NCBI GenBank assembly: GCA_903832475.1
Contig: CAILBQ010000030.1
Coordinates: forward strand, 1 to 30,110
Origin: an uncultured Acidobacteriota bacterium
GTDB lineage: Bacteria > Acidobacteriota > Terriglobia > Terriglobales > Acidobacteriaceae
Length of the DNA stretch: 30,110 nucleotides
Direction: 5' to 3'
Shown: positions 16,477 through 24,974 of the stretch, one piece after another
How the letters are laid out: the number at the start of each line of letters is the position of its first letter
Position numbering within the stretch: the stretch's first letter is position 1
Translations under genes and position numbers: made by a program
The notes under the pieces: generated by a model
Databases searched by the model: none
What the model saw: the letters and a program-made list of their open reading frames with translations, nothing else
Told to the model about the DNA's origin: nothing

Positions 16477-18279
16477 TTACTTGATGGCATCGGGCGCGGG
16501 GGTTGCGGCGCCGGGGAAGATGCCTTCAAGAGCCTTGCGCTTCTGGTCGTCGAGTTCGGGGTGGGGGAAGGGCTTGCGCGGAAGCATCTGATCGCGCTGG
16601 GCGGCGTTGTAGACGAAGATGGCTTCGACCGTGGCGATCTGCTTGAGGTCGGCGGGCTGGAGGCGCTCGTAAGTGTCGTCGTTGGAGTGGTGGGTGCGGG
16701 TTTCGTAGTCGAGGTCGTCCTGGATGAACTGGAAGCCGGGGATGCCGACGGCGTCGAAGCTGAGATGATCGGTGCCGCCGGTATTGCGGTTGGTGATGGT
16801 GGTGACGCCCAGGTCTTTCAATGGCGCCATCCACTGTTCGAAAATCGGCACCGTGGCGCTGTTGCCCTGGGTGTAGATGCCGCGGATCTTCCCGCTGCCA
16901 TTGTCGATGTTGAAGTAGCCGGAGATGAGTTTCTGCTCAGGCTTGACTTCGAGCGGGCCACCGGCGCGGCGCATAAATTCAGGCAGCACAACCTGGTCGG
17001 GAGCGGTTGAGAGCGGGGCGGAGCCGAAGTGTTCCTTGGCGTAGCCTTTGGAGCCGAAGAGGCCTTGTTCTTCGCCGGTCCAGAGGGCGATGCGGATGGT
17101 GCGGCGGGGCTTGAGGTCGAGGGCCTTGATGATGCGGACGACTTCCATGGCGACGACGGTGCCTGCGCCGTTGTCGGTGGCGCCGGTGCCGGCGATCCAG
17201 CTATCGAGATGGCCGCCGACCATGACAACCTGGTCTTTCAGGGTGGGATCGGAGCCAGGGATTTCGGCGACGGTGTCGAAGCCGTGCTCGTGCTCGCCGG
17301 TGAACTTGGTTTCGACGTCGAGCTCGACGGTGACGGGCACGTGGGCCTGGGTGAGGCGATAGAGGCGGCCATAGCTTTCGATGGCAGCGACGATGACGGG
17401 GGTTCGGACCTTCTTATCGGCGAGGTAGGGAGTGCGGCCGAGAGTGGCTCCGTTGTCGTCGAAGAGCGTACCGCCGGAGCCGCCGCCGTTTTTGCCGTCG
17501 CGGCTAGGTTCGATCACAGCTGCAACTTTCTCGTCGACGAAAAACTGGGCGAGCTTGTCGATGAGCTTGCCGCGTTCGACGAACGCTGCGATGCGGCGCT
17601 GCATGTCGGGGCTCATGCCTCCGCCGCCCGCGGTGACGGGATATTCGGCGAGTTCTTCGAGCTCTTTGTCCGTGGCGCGTTCGAAGAGGGCTTTGTCGAG
17701 GGGCGGGACTTCGCGCATGGCGCCGTAGAGAACGATCTTGCCGGCCAGTTTGTCCTTGTACTGATCCATGTCTTTTTCGGACTGGATGTTGACAAAGACG
17801 ACGTCGCCGGTGACCGGGCCATTTGTTGAGGGCGACCAGGGCGTGGCCTGAGTGATGAGGATAGCGGTGTCAGGCGTGACCATGCGCGCCCAGGTGTTGA
17901 GCTGCTGCCAGCCCATGCCGAATTCGCCCCAGTCGTCCAAGTGCGCGTTTTCAAGGCCGATTTTGGTGAGCGTGTCGCGGGTCCATTCGTTGGCCTTTTT
18001 GAGATTGGGCGAGCCTGTAAGGCGGGGGCCGATGCCGTCCATGAGCGCGGACGCGAACTCCATGATGTGGGAGTGATTGAGGCCTTCGTCGCGAATCTTC
18101 TGGTACGCGGCCATGTCCAGCGTTTCGGTAGCGGGCTGAACTTCCGTGTAGGGATCGACGGCGGCGGGCTGCCTGGTCTTGTCGGTCTTCGGTTTGTCTG
18201 CGCTTAGAGCATAGAAGGGCGAGGCGAGCGCCGCAGCAAGGCAAGCCGCAGTAAAGAAGCGAGGCAAGGCGAGGGTCAA
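16477..18279 (-). CDS. Secreted M28 family zinc metallopeptidase
   Basis: 600 residues with a signal peptide (MTLALPRFFTAACLAAALAS, likely cleaved after ALSA near 27). A protease-associated-like insert probably spans about 135-300 (with the GKIVLYG strand). The peptidase domain shows all five expected co-catalytic zinc ligands: H357 in GGHLDSW, D369 in GATDNGAG, E404 in WTGEEQG with E403 as general base, D459 in NIDNGSG, and H505 in GGTDHLSFD. The family removes N-terminal amino acids or acts as a carboxypeptidase outside the cytoplasmic membrane; exact specificity is unknown. The start is TTG (18277-18279) preceded by GGAG at eight bases, a good site. It is divergent from the acyltransferase gene at 18455. 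Confidence 0.93.
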   Translation of the reverse strand: MTLALPRFFTAACLAAALASPFYALSADKPKTDKTRQPAAVDPYTEVQPATETLDMAAYQKIRDEGLNHSHIMEFASALMDGIGPRLTGSPNLKKANEWTRDTLTKIGLENAHLDDWGEFGMGWQQLNTWARMVTPDTAILITQATPWSPSTNGPVTGDVVFVNIQSEKDMDQYKDKLAGKIVLYGAMREVPPLDKALFERATDKELEELAEYPVTAGGGGMSPDMQRRIAAFVERGKLIDKLAQFFVDEKVAAVIEPSRDGKNGGGSGGTLFDDNGATLGRTPYLADKKVRTPVIVAAIESYGRLYRLTQAHVPVTVELDVETKFTGEHEHGFDTVAEIPGSDPTLKDQVVMVGGHLDSWIAGTGATDNGAGTVVAMEVVRIIKALDLKPRRTIRIALWTGEEQGLFGSKGYAKEHFGSAPLSTAPDQVVLPEFMRRAGGPLEVKPEQKLISGYFNIDNGSGKIRGIYTQGNSATVPIFEQWMAPLKDLGVTTITNRNTGGTDHLSFDAVGIPGFQFIQDDLDYETRTHHSNDDTYERLQPADLKQIATVEAIFVYNAAQRDQMLPRKPFPHPELDDQKRKALEGIFPGAATPAPDAIK

Positions 18280-18454
18280 TTAGCTTTCTCCGGGGTTGAT
18301 GTGTGGATCTACGTGGCATCAATTGTAGCTTGAATGCGGGTTGGGAAGACCGAATGTATGAAGGACCAAAAGCGGAGTTTTGCCAACGCTGAGAATCGCT
18401 GTGATAGCCTAACCCTGTTCTGAGCCAGAAGCGCTGTCCGAAGAGGTTTCGAAT

Positions 18455-19615
18455 TTGCAGCGAATCTCCCCTTTTAAGACGCTCGATATCTTTCGCGGCT
18501 TTGCGGCGATTTGGGTGGTTATGGTGCATGGGTGTGATCGGTGGATTTCGGACGGTCACCTGAGATATCTGAAAGAGCCGCTTTATGCCTTCTCCATGTG
18601 GGGTCAGTTAGGCGTTGTTCTTTTCTTTGTTATCTCGGGATATTGCATTACCGCGGCAGCCTATTCAGCGCTGGTAACAGGCAAGAGCATCTGGCGTTAT
18701 TCCTATGAACGTATCCGCCGCATTTATCCACCGTACTTTGTAGCGCTCGTTCTTACTCTGCTGTCGGGCTTGAGTGTCCAGTACATGAATTCTCATCACC
18801 TCACTGAGGTGAACCATGTCCCCAACTTTGCCTTTGGTCTGGAATATTGGTTTGCCAACATTTTTCTTCTTCAGAAGGAACTTGATACGCCGATGGTGAA
18901 TGTGGTGTTTTGGAGTCTCTGCTATGAAGTGGCTTTCTATGTCATTATCGGCATCTTTTTGGCGTTTGCCCAAAAGGTGGTCAAAAAGCGAGATTTTGTG
19001 ACTGGGGTGACGGTTCTTGTTTTGACTGTGGGTGGGAGTACAACATTGACGCTGGGTACCTTGCTAATTTTTGGGAAAGCGCCGGTCCCCTTTGACTTGT
19101 GGCATCAGTTTTCGATTGGCGGTTTGCTGTTCTTTCTGCTCGAATTGAAACGGGAAACCGTATCCAATTTTACTTCTGCTTTCAGGACTATGGTGTTGCT
19201 TAACGTCGGGGTTGTTTGCCTGTTGACGATTGCGTACATAGCGTTGCGTCAATATGGGGTAGTCGATATGGGCCACCCGTCCAGCAAGGTTCGTTCGACG
19301 GTATGCCTTCTGTTCGCAATTCTATTGGTTGGGATGAGGCGCTTCGACGAATTGATCGTCAAAAATCGATTGGTTCGCCCCCTGGTGTGGGTCGGTGCTT
19401 TTTCTTACAGCCTTTACCTGGTGCATCCGATCGTTCTACCCTATGTCGATATTGTTTGCCGGAAGGCGGGTCTGAACGGCGACCGCTACTGGATAGCTTT
19501 CTGGATTCAAGTCGCCGTTGCAATCGCGTTTGGCCGGCTGTTTTACCTGCTTCTGGAGAAGCGCTTCATCTCCAATCGTCAAGTGCAGCGCCTCACGGCT
19601 GAACACGTTGCATAA
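18455..19615 (+). CDS. Acyltransferase 3 family membrane protein (OafA/YrhL-like)
   Basis: 386 residues, mostly hydrophobic, with about ten predicted membrane segments. The N-terminal family motif is intact (LDIFRGFAAIWVVMVHG, catalytic-type His at the end), followed by the block GVVLFFVISGYCI and R-RR-P motif YERIRRIYPPYF. The C-terminal segment FSYSLYLVHPIVLPYV is also typical. Members O-acylate sugars of lipopolysaccharide, exopolysaccharide, peptidoglycan or small molecules, carrying acyl groups across the inner membrane. The start is TTG with AGAGG eight bases upstream. The coding sequence is clearly less GC-rich than its neighbours (one sampled 60-base line is about 40% GC), hinting at recent transfer. 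No polysaccharide genes adjoin it, so the acceptor cannot be inferred. Confidence 0.92.
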   Translation: MQRISPFKTLDIFRGFAAIWVVMVHGCDRWISDGHLRYLKEPLYAFSMWGQLGVVLFFVISGYCITAAAYSALVTGKSIWRYSYERIRRIYPPYFVALVLTLLSGLSVQYMNSHHLTEVNHVPNFAFGLEYWFANIFLLQKELDTPMVNVVFWSLCYEVAFYVIIGIFLAFAQKVVKKRDFVTGVTVLVLTVGGSTTLTLGTLLIFGKAPVPFDLWHQFSIGGLLFFLLELKRETVSNFTSAFRTMVLLNVGVVCLLTIAYIALRQYGVVDMGHPSSKVRSTVCLLFAILLVGMRRFDELIVKNRLVRPLVWVGAFSYSLYLVHPIVLPYVDIVCRKAGLNGDRYWIAFWIQVAVAIAFGRLFYLLLEKRFISNRQVQRLTAEHVA

Positions 19616-19657
19616 TCGACCAGGAGGCCAGCGGCGGGCTAACTTGATTCTGGAATT

Positions 19658-20599
19658 ATGCATATGGAGTTGACGAAGCGGAGAGGTGTCGCTTGGCGAA
19701 CCCGCACCACCGAACTCATGCTGGGGCCTCGCACGCTGGTAATGGGGATCGTCAACATCACGCCTGATTCGTTTTCGGATGGAGGGCTTTTTCTCGAAGC
19801 GCATCGCGCGGTGGAACATGGGCTGCGGATGCTGGATGAAGGAGCGGACATTCTTGATCTGGGGGCGGAGAGTACTCGGCCTGGATCGAATGCTGGCTCC
19901 GGGCAGGGCGGTGCGAATGGGGCACTCAGCGCCAAAGAAGAGCAGAGACGGCTACTGCCGGTGTTGGATGGGATTTTGCGAGCGCGGCCGGACGCTATCG
20001 TTTCTGTAGACACCTACAAGGCGGCGACAGCGCGAGCTGCGGTGATGGCTGGCGCCGAGATTGTCAACGATGTGAGTGGTTTTTCATGGGATGCTGCGAT
20101 GGCTGAAACCTGCGCGGAGCTGCAATGCGGCGCAGTGCTGATGCATACGCGGGGAACTCCGGGGGAGTGGCGAACGCAGGCTCCGCTGGGACGCGAGGGT
20201 GTGCTGCCCGCGGTGCGCGATGAGTTGACGGAGTCGCTGCGCGCTGCACTGAAAGCGGGGATTTCGCTGGATCGGATCGTTCTCGATCCGGGGTATGGTT
20301 TTGGGAAGCGGTTTGACGATAACTACTATCTGCTGGCGCGGCAGAGAGAGTTGCTTGCGCTGGGACGACCGCTGCTGGCGGGGCTTTCGCGGAAGTCGTT
20401 CTTGACGAGAGGGCTTGCCGAGCTTGAAGGGCGGGTTACGTCGACCGTTGCGGCGATGGCTCACGAAGACCGTGAGATGGCGGGAATTGCCGCGCTGACG
20501 GCTGCGATCCTGGCGGGTGCATCGGTGGTGCGGGTGCATGAGGTGCGCAAGGCGGTCGTTGCTGCGCAGTTCGCGGATAGCCTGCTGGCGGCCGGTTGA
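19658..20599 (+). CDS. folP: Dihydropteroate synthase
   Basis: 313 residues, slightly longer than the usual 270-290. All family motifs are visible: MGIVNITPDSFSDGG binding the pterin pyrophosphate, DLGAESTRPGS, VSVDTYKA, the DPGYGFGKR block, GLSRKSF and the final RVHEV. The enzyme joins 6-hydroxymethyl-7,8-dihydropterin pyrophosphate to p-aminobenzoate in folate synthesis and is the sulfonamide target. An insertion of small residues follows ESTRPGS (NAGSGQGGANG). Two in-frame ATGs, at 19658 and 19664, are possible; neither has a clear ribosome-binding site. It follows the acyltransferase gene by 42 bases, so co-transcription is possible though functionally unrelated. Folate-pathway neighbours are absent. 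Confidence 0.96.
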   Translation: MHMELTKRRGVAWRTRTTELMLGPRTLVMGIVNITPDSFSDGGLFLEAHRAVEHGLRMLDEGADILDLGAESTRPGSNAGSGQGGANGALSAKEEQRRLLPVLDGILRARPDAIVSVDTYKAATARAAVMAGAEIVNDVSGFSWDAAMAETCAELQCGAVLMHTRGTPGEWRTQAPLGREGVLPAVRDELTESLRAALKAGISLDRIVLDPGYGFGKRFDDNYYLLARQRELLALGRPLLAGLSRKSFLTRGLAELEGRVTSTVAAMAHEDREMAGIAALTAAILAGASVVRVHEVRKAVVAAQFADSLLAAG

Positions 20600-20735
20600 T
20601 CCGACTGGGAAGGTGGGGCTGTTCTGATGGCTTCGCCGTTGTGCTCCGTGGTAGGATCAAGCGCAAACCGAGACATAACCACCCTGTTACGCCCGTCCCG
20701 TCCGCCATGTTTCTTTCTTCTCTGGAGGTCAGCTC

Positions 20736-22067
20736 TTGACTTTGTTTCGCGTCGTTCTTCCTGGATTTGTGCTGCTTTCAACTTCGATCTTGTTTGGGCA
20801 GAGCGCGCCTGCTGCTGACCTAGTGTTGAAGAATGCGACGGTGATGACGGCCAGTCATGGAACCATCGAGCATGGGGCGGTATGGGTGCATGCGGGCAAG
20901 ATTGCGGGGGTCGGCGCTACGGTCAGCGCGCCTGCGAACGCGCAAGTGATCGATGCCACGGGCAAGTGGGTGACGCCGGGGATCATCGATCCGCATTCCC
21001 ATTCGGCGTTGAGCAACGACGTCAACGAGGCAACCAGCCCGGTGACGCCGAGCATGATGATGATCGATGCGTTCGACAATCGCGACAAGGCGCTCTACCA
21101 GGCACTGGCGGGCGGGGTGACGACGGAGCTGCTGCTGCACGGGTCGGCCAACATGATTGGCGGGCAGGCGGTGGTGATCAAGAACAAGTTCGGATTGTCC
21201 CGCGATGCGATGCTGTTTCCCAATGCGCCGCGGTCGATCAAGTTTGCTTCGGGTGAGAATCCGAAGCGCGTGTACGGCTCGCGCGATCAACTGCCATCGA
21301 CGCGCATGGGGAATTTTGAAGTGATGCGGCAGTCATTCGAGAACGCCAAGGCGTACATGGCAAGCTGGGATGCTTACAACGCAAAGTTGGCGAAGAAGGA
21401 CGACTCCGCGGTCGCTCCCAAGAAGGATTTGAAACTGGAGGCGCTGGCCGATGTGTTGCGCGGGAAGTTGTATGTGCAGATTCACTGCTATCGTGCAGAT
21501 GAATTTCTGACCGAAGAAGCGATCGCGCACGAGTACGGCTACAAGATTCGCGCATTTCATCATGCGCTTGAAATGTACAAGGTGGCGGATCAGATTGCTC
21601 CGGAGAATACGGCCATTGCGACGTTCAGTGATTGGTGGGGCTACAAGGATGAGGCGTGGGATGCGATTCCGTGGAATGCGGTGATGAGCATGCGTAAGGG
21701 CGTCAAGGTGGCGTTGAAGAGCGATTCGAACGACCATATTCGCCGGTTGAATCAAGAGGCGGGGAAGATGGTGCACTATGGCGGCGCGACCGAAGACGAG
21801 GCCATTCGCATGGTAACGCTGAACCCGGCGTGGATCATTGGCGTGGATGATCGCGTGGGTTCGATCGACGTTGGCAAAGATGCCGACCTAGTGATCTGGA
21901 ATGTCGATCCGCTGTCGACGTATGCGCGGGCGGAGAAGGTGTTCATTGATGGCGATTTGTTCTTCGATCTGGCTGCGCCAGGGTTTGGAACGCCGCATTT
22001 TTCAGGAGCCATGCATGATGGCGGCGGGTTTGGGAACGACGATTCAGAGAACGAGGATGGGGACTAA
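20736..22067 (+). CDS. Exported amidohydrolase family protein (metal site intact)
   Basis: 443 residues with a signal peptide (hydrophobic stretch to about residue 21, FGQSAPA). The metal-binding motif PGIIDPHSHS gives H87 and H89, and later ligands are visible as His in VQIHCYRADE, His in RAFHHALE and the closing Asp in ALKSDSNDH, so the hydrolase site looks complete. The C-terminal sandwich signature VGSIDVGKDADLVIWN is present, ending in an acidic, Gly-rich tail (NDDSENEDGD). TTG at 20736 follows a strong GGAGG site by seven bases. The stop is one base before the ATG of a paralogue, so the two are expected to be co-translated. Relatives are annotated as imidazolonepropionase-like or Xaa-Pro dipeptidase-like; the substrate is unknown. 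Confidence 0.9.
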   Translation: MTLFRVVLPGFVLLSTSILFGQSAPAADLVLKNATVMTASHGTIEHGAVWVHAGKIAGVGATVSAPANAQVIDATGKWVTPGIIDPHSHSALSNDVNEATSPVTPSMMMIDAFDNRDKALYQALAGGVTTELLLHGSANMIGGQAVVIKNKFGLSRDAMLFPNAPRSIKFASGENPKRVYGSRDQLPSTRMGNFEVMRQSFENAKAYMASWDAYNAKLAKKDDSAVAPKKDLKLEALADVLRGKLYVQIHCYRADEFLTEEAIAHEYGYKIRAFHHALEMYKVADQIAPENTAIATFSDWWGYKDEAWDAIPWNAVMSMRKGVKVALKSDSNDHIRRLNQEAGKMVHYGGATEDEAIRMVTLNPAWIIGVDDRVGSIDVGKDADLVIWNVDPLSTYARAEKVFIDGDLFFDLAAPGFGTPHFSGAMHDGGGFGNDDSENEDGD

Positions 22068-22068
22068 C

Positions 22069-23415
22069 ATGATTCGACGATCTGGATCGATACTGCTGGC
22101 GGCGTCTTTGATCGCTGCATGTTCGGGTTTGGCACAGGCGCCTGCGAAGTCCGGTGGGGTGATTGCGATTACTGGCGGCAAGTTGCTGACGGTGAGCCAT
22201 GGAGTGATTGAAAACGGCGTGCTGCTGATCAAGGATGGCAAGATCAGCGCTGTCGGCGAGAGTGGGAAGGTGGATGTTCCGAAGGACGCGACGATTGTCG
22301 ATGCGCGTGGGATGACTGTGTATCCCGGGCTGATCGAGCCGGACACGACGTTGGGGCTGACCGAGGTTGGATCGGACGAAAACAGCAACGACCTCGCCGA
22401 GCGTTCAGACGAAATCATGCCGCACATGCATGTAGCAGATGCCTTTCATGCGGAGACGGAGTTGATTCCGGTCGCGCGGTTGAACGGCATCACAAACGCG
22501 ATGGTTGCGCCGGGCGAGGACGATTCAGTCGCTGGACAGGATATTTTTATTCAGCTTGCGGGCCGGAGTCGAGATGCGATGATCTTGGGGCGGGATATTG
22601 GGCTGTCAGTGAATTATGGTGCTGATCAGCGGCGGCGCGGCGGAAGGGGGAAGTCGGAATATCCTTCGACGCGCATGGGATTGATTACGCAGTTGCGGCA
22701 GAGTCTGCTGGATGCGCAGCATTATGAAGCGGCACGGGATGCGGCGGTGAAGAAGCCGGAGAAGACCGGGGACAAGGGCTCCGATAAGGGAGAGAAGCCG
22801 GTAGCGGAGCGCGATCTGAAGCTGGAGGCGCTGCTGCCGTACCTGCATGGGCAGAAGCCGGTGGTCATTGGCGTCTCCGAGGGATATGACATCGAGACGA
22901 TCATGAAGGTGGCGCAGGAGTTTCACCTGAAGGTGATCCTCAATCATGTGACGCATTCGCAGGAAGTTCTGGATGAGATTGCGGCTTGGAAAGTGCCGGT
23001 GATCGTGGGATCGATTTATGACTTTCCCAAGGCGAACGAACGCTTTGACGCGGTGTATACGCTGCCGGCGGAACTGGCGAAGCGCGGGGTGAAAATTGCC
23101 ATCTCTTCGGCCGAAGCGGGTGGGCCGGGAGGGGCGCATGGGGTGCGCAATCTGCCTTATGCTGCGGGATTTGCTGTAGCGTACGGCCTGCCGTACGAAG
23201 ACGGGCTGAAGGCGATCACGCTGAATGTGGCGGAGATGTATGGGTTTGGGGACAAGCTGGGTTCGCTTGACGTGGGCAAGATGGCGAACGTGGTGCTGGC
23301 AAATGGGGATCCGCTCGATGTGAGGACGGATGTAAAACAGGTGTACATCGAAGGGGTGGCACAGCCGATGGTGAGCCGGCAGACAGTGCTGCGGGATGAG
23401 TACAGCAAGCCGTAG
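22069..23415 (+). CDS. Exported amidohydrolase-like protein lacking the HxH metal motif
   Basis: 448 residues. The N-terminus (MIRRSGSILLAASLIAACSG) reads as a signal peptide with a possible lipobox ending at C18. The fold is that of the upstream paralogue (GGKLLTVSHGVIENGVLLIKDGKI start, GSLDVGKMANVVLANGDPL end). However, the position that should read HxH is EPDTT (residues 90-94), and the usual Asp in a SD/TD motif is replaced by SSAEAGG. It may therefore bind a different metal, none, or serve as a non-catalytic partner. A low-complexity Lys/Gly/Asp stretch (KKPEKTGDKGSDKGEKP) lies mid-protein. The ATG is one base after the upstream stop, with a GAGGATGGGG tract in front. Function unknown. 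Confidence 0.88.
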   Translation: MIRRSGSILLAASLIAACSGLAQAPAKSGGVIAITGGKLLTVSHGVIENGVLLIKDGKISAVGESGKVDVPKDATIVDARGMTVYPGLIEPDTTLGLTEVGSDENSNDLAERSDEIMPHMHVADAFHAETELIPVARLNGITNAMVAPGEDDSVAGQDIFIQLAGRSRDAMILGRDIGLSVNYGADQRRRGGRGKSEYPSTRMGLITQLRQSLLDAQHYEAARDAAVKKPEKTGDKGSDKGEKPVAERDLKLEALLPYLHGQKPVVIGVSEGYDIETIMKVAQEFHLKVILNHVTHSQEVLDEIAAWKVPVIVGSIYDFPKANERFDAVYTLPAELAKRGVKIAISSAEAGGPGGAHGVRNLPYAAGFAVAYGLPYEDGLKAITLNVAEMYGFGDKLGSLDVGKMANVVLANGDPLDVRTDVKQVYIEGVAQPMVSRQTVLRDEYSKP

Positions 23416-23442
23416 GCTCGAAGCGTTCGACTGGAAAAGAGG

Positions 23443-23781
23443 TCAGGCGCCGGATTCTTCCAGCAGATCGGAATCCATCTCGGTCTGACGGACAGACGAC
23501 CATTTCTCAAGATAGACGACACCGAGAACCAGACCGACGAGGAAGATAGCTACGGAACTGTACTCCATGATGTCAAGGCGCTGGTTTTCCTGGGGGGTTT
23601 GGTACACGACGATGCCCTGTATATTGCGAGGGACCATGCGCTCCACTTCCGGCGCAGGGGAGCGAGGGAGATTCTGGAGGTAGTCGGTCGATACCATGGC
23701 GCTGAACACGAGGCCGCCCAATCCTGGCAACATGAATAGCAAGGCAAAAAATTTCAGTAAGGGCAAATTGTTTCGTTTCAT
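23443..23781 (-). CDS. Small two-transmembrane protein of unknown function
   Basis: 112 residues from the ATG at 23781, which has GGAG six bases upstream. The protein shows a basic N-terminus, a first membrane segment (LLKFFALLFMLPGLGGLVFSA, about residues 8-28), an outward loop of about 45 residues, a second segment (about 76-95) and an acidic C-terminal tail. The layout suggests a cytoplasmic-membrane protein with a short periplasmic loop. I recognise no family. It converges with the amidohydrolase pair, its stop lying 28 bases from theirs. A longer frame to 23853 has no ribosome-binding site and was not used. Confidence 0.7.
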   Translation of the reverse strand: MKRNNLPLLKFFALLFMLPGLGGLVFSAMVSTDYLQNLPRSPAPEVERMVPRNIQGIVVYQTPQENQRLDIMEYSSVAIFLVGLVLGVVYLEKWSSVRQTEMDSDLLEESGA

Positions 23782-23918
23782 TTGAAACTCCGTTTTCGGC
23801 GCTGTCCGCAACGCCATTCTTCCATCTCGTCGATCGTGAGCCCAGCGCGTCACGCGTTACATAGGCCTTGCTTCCCGTTCTCTGCGACGAAGCCGCGTGC
23901 ACGGGCGGCGGGGACGTC

Positions 23919-23948
23919 ACTCTACCTCTAAAGCTTAGATTGAGTCAA
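23919..23948 (-). promoter_or_regulatory. Candidate sigma-70 promoter for the two-TM protein gene
   Basis: On the minus strand TTGACT (5 of 6 to consensus) is followed after 18 bases by TAGAGT (4 of 6). Transcription would begin about 130 bases upstream of the ATG at 23781. The stretch is AT-richer than its surroundings. Plausible but unproven. Confidence 0.35.
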
Positions 23949-24025
23949 CCTTAAATTAGTTATCCATTCACGCAAAGCATTCCAGGCACCACTGAGGGCA
24001 TGATCGCTTGCCCCGTGGATCAAGC

Positions 24026-24523
24026 TTATTTGTGCTCGCTGGATTCCTGGATGCGGCTGGCTTCGAAGCTGACGATTTTCCATTGCCCGGCTGGATTGCG
24101 AACGTAAACGCGGGTATAGCGATATCGGCCAGAGACGTCCGCATCTTTTTGAGAGCCGGTCAGTTCGGCCACAGATGTGACCACGGCGGTTTCGCCGTAG
24201 ACGCGTACTTTTCTATCCGAGATGGTGAGGTTGGTGAGCTGAAATGAGCCCGATTTCAGGTTGCTGACGGCCTGCTCCTTGGTCTGAATTGCGCCTTTGG
24301 CCGTGATGCCGGTGTAGTCGTCGGCGAGCAGGCTGTCGAGAGCGGGTGCGTTCCCTTTGAGGATGGCAGCACGCCATGCCTCTTCCGCCTGGTCGATTTC
24401 GTGCCGGTATTCATGGCGTTGGGCTCGCGGAAGGGGCTTGGTGGTTGCTGCCCGAGCCGGAACGAGCGCGAGCACGAGCAATCCCGCCAGGGCAAGACTT
24501 CGGAGGAAGGAGGTGTCGGCCAT
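24026..24523 (-). CDS. Secreted NTF2/SnoaL-like (DUF4440-type) protein
   Basis: 165 residues from the ATG at 24523. The signal peptide is clear (SFLRSLALAGLLVLALVPARA, cleavage near 25). The mature part has the helix-then-sheet pattern of the NTF2-like fold: an N-terminal helix EEAWRAAILKGNAPALDSLLADDYTGI typical of DUF4440 proteins, then alternating strands ending GQWKIVSFEASRI. This fold serves as enzyme, binding or ketosteroid-isomerase-like domain, so activity cannot be stated. An AGGA lies only two or three bases before the ATG, which is unusually close; an upstream in-frame start at 24616 adds residues that spoil the signal peptide. It follows the ABM protein gene on the same strand. 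Confidence 0.78.
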   Translation of the reverse strand: MADTSFLRSLALAGLLVLALVPARAATTKPLPRAQRHEYRHEIDQAEEAWRAAILKGNAPALDSLLADDYTGITAKGAIQTKEQAVSNLKSGSFQLTNLTISDRKVRVYGETAVVTSVAELTGSQKDADVSGRYRYTRVYVRNPAGQWKIVSFEASRIQESSEHK

Positions 24524-24631
24524 ATTCCTAACGAATCGTAGCCTTGGACGTTGGTTCTGGTCAAAAGGAAATCCAGACAGCGCTGCGGAAAGGAAGGAAA
24601 ATTCACAATCGCGCATGTCGAGTGGGTAGGT

Positions 24632-24919
24632 TTAGAGGAGCGCGGTGAGGTTTTCGACGGACCGTTCGCGCATGCGCTGATAGAGGCCGCCGACGGCGAG
24701 TTTCTGGAAGTGAGGCGAAGCGCGGTGGGCGGCGAGAGCCTGCTGGTCCTTGTACTGCTCGTAAATGATGACGGTGTCGGGATCGTCCTCTAGCTGGTGA
24801 GGGATGTAATTGATGCAGCCCGGCTCTTTGCGTGAGGCTTCGGCGAGGGCGCGAAGGGTTTCCGCGATTTCCGTGCGTTCCTCGGCGGCAAACTTGAGTC
24901 GGACGGTGAAACTGACCAT
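24632..24919 (-). CDS. Antibiotic biosynthesis monooxygenase (ABM) domain protein, YgiN-like
   Basis: 95 residues forming a single dimeric alpha/beta-barrel domain. The pattern is typical of the ABM family: FTVRLKFAAEERTEIAETLRAL opening strand and helix, SRKEPGCINYIPHQL, IIYEQYKDQQALAAHRASPHF. Relatives include quinol monooxygenase YgiN and heme-degrading IsdG-type proteins, but small stand-alone members often have unknown substrates. The ATG has AGGAG ten bases upstream. It lies between purA and the NTF2-like gene on the minus strand, 55 bases after purA, and may be co-transcribed with them without a clear functional link. Confidence 0.88.
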   Translation of the reverse strand: MVSFTVRLKFAAEERTEIAETLRALAEASRKEPGCINYIPHQLEDDPDTVIIYEQYKDQQALAAHRASPHFQKLAVGGLYQRMRERSVENLTALL

Positions 24920-24974
24920 ACGGTGCTCTCTCCTATAGTGTGGTTCGCTTCTACTGTAACTGCGATAAATGCTC

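Noticed and set aside
17029..17829. 266-codon plus-strand frame opposite the M28 peptidase gene
   Set aside because: Shadow of a clearly real gene with all metal ligands intact; no ribosome-binding site or family resemblance.
18280..19657. Mobile element carrying the acyltransferase gene
   Set aside because: No inverted repeats, target duplication, transposase or integrase could be seen at its borders; only base composition hints at transfer.
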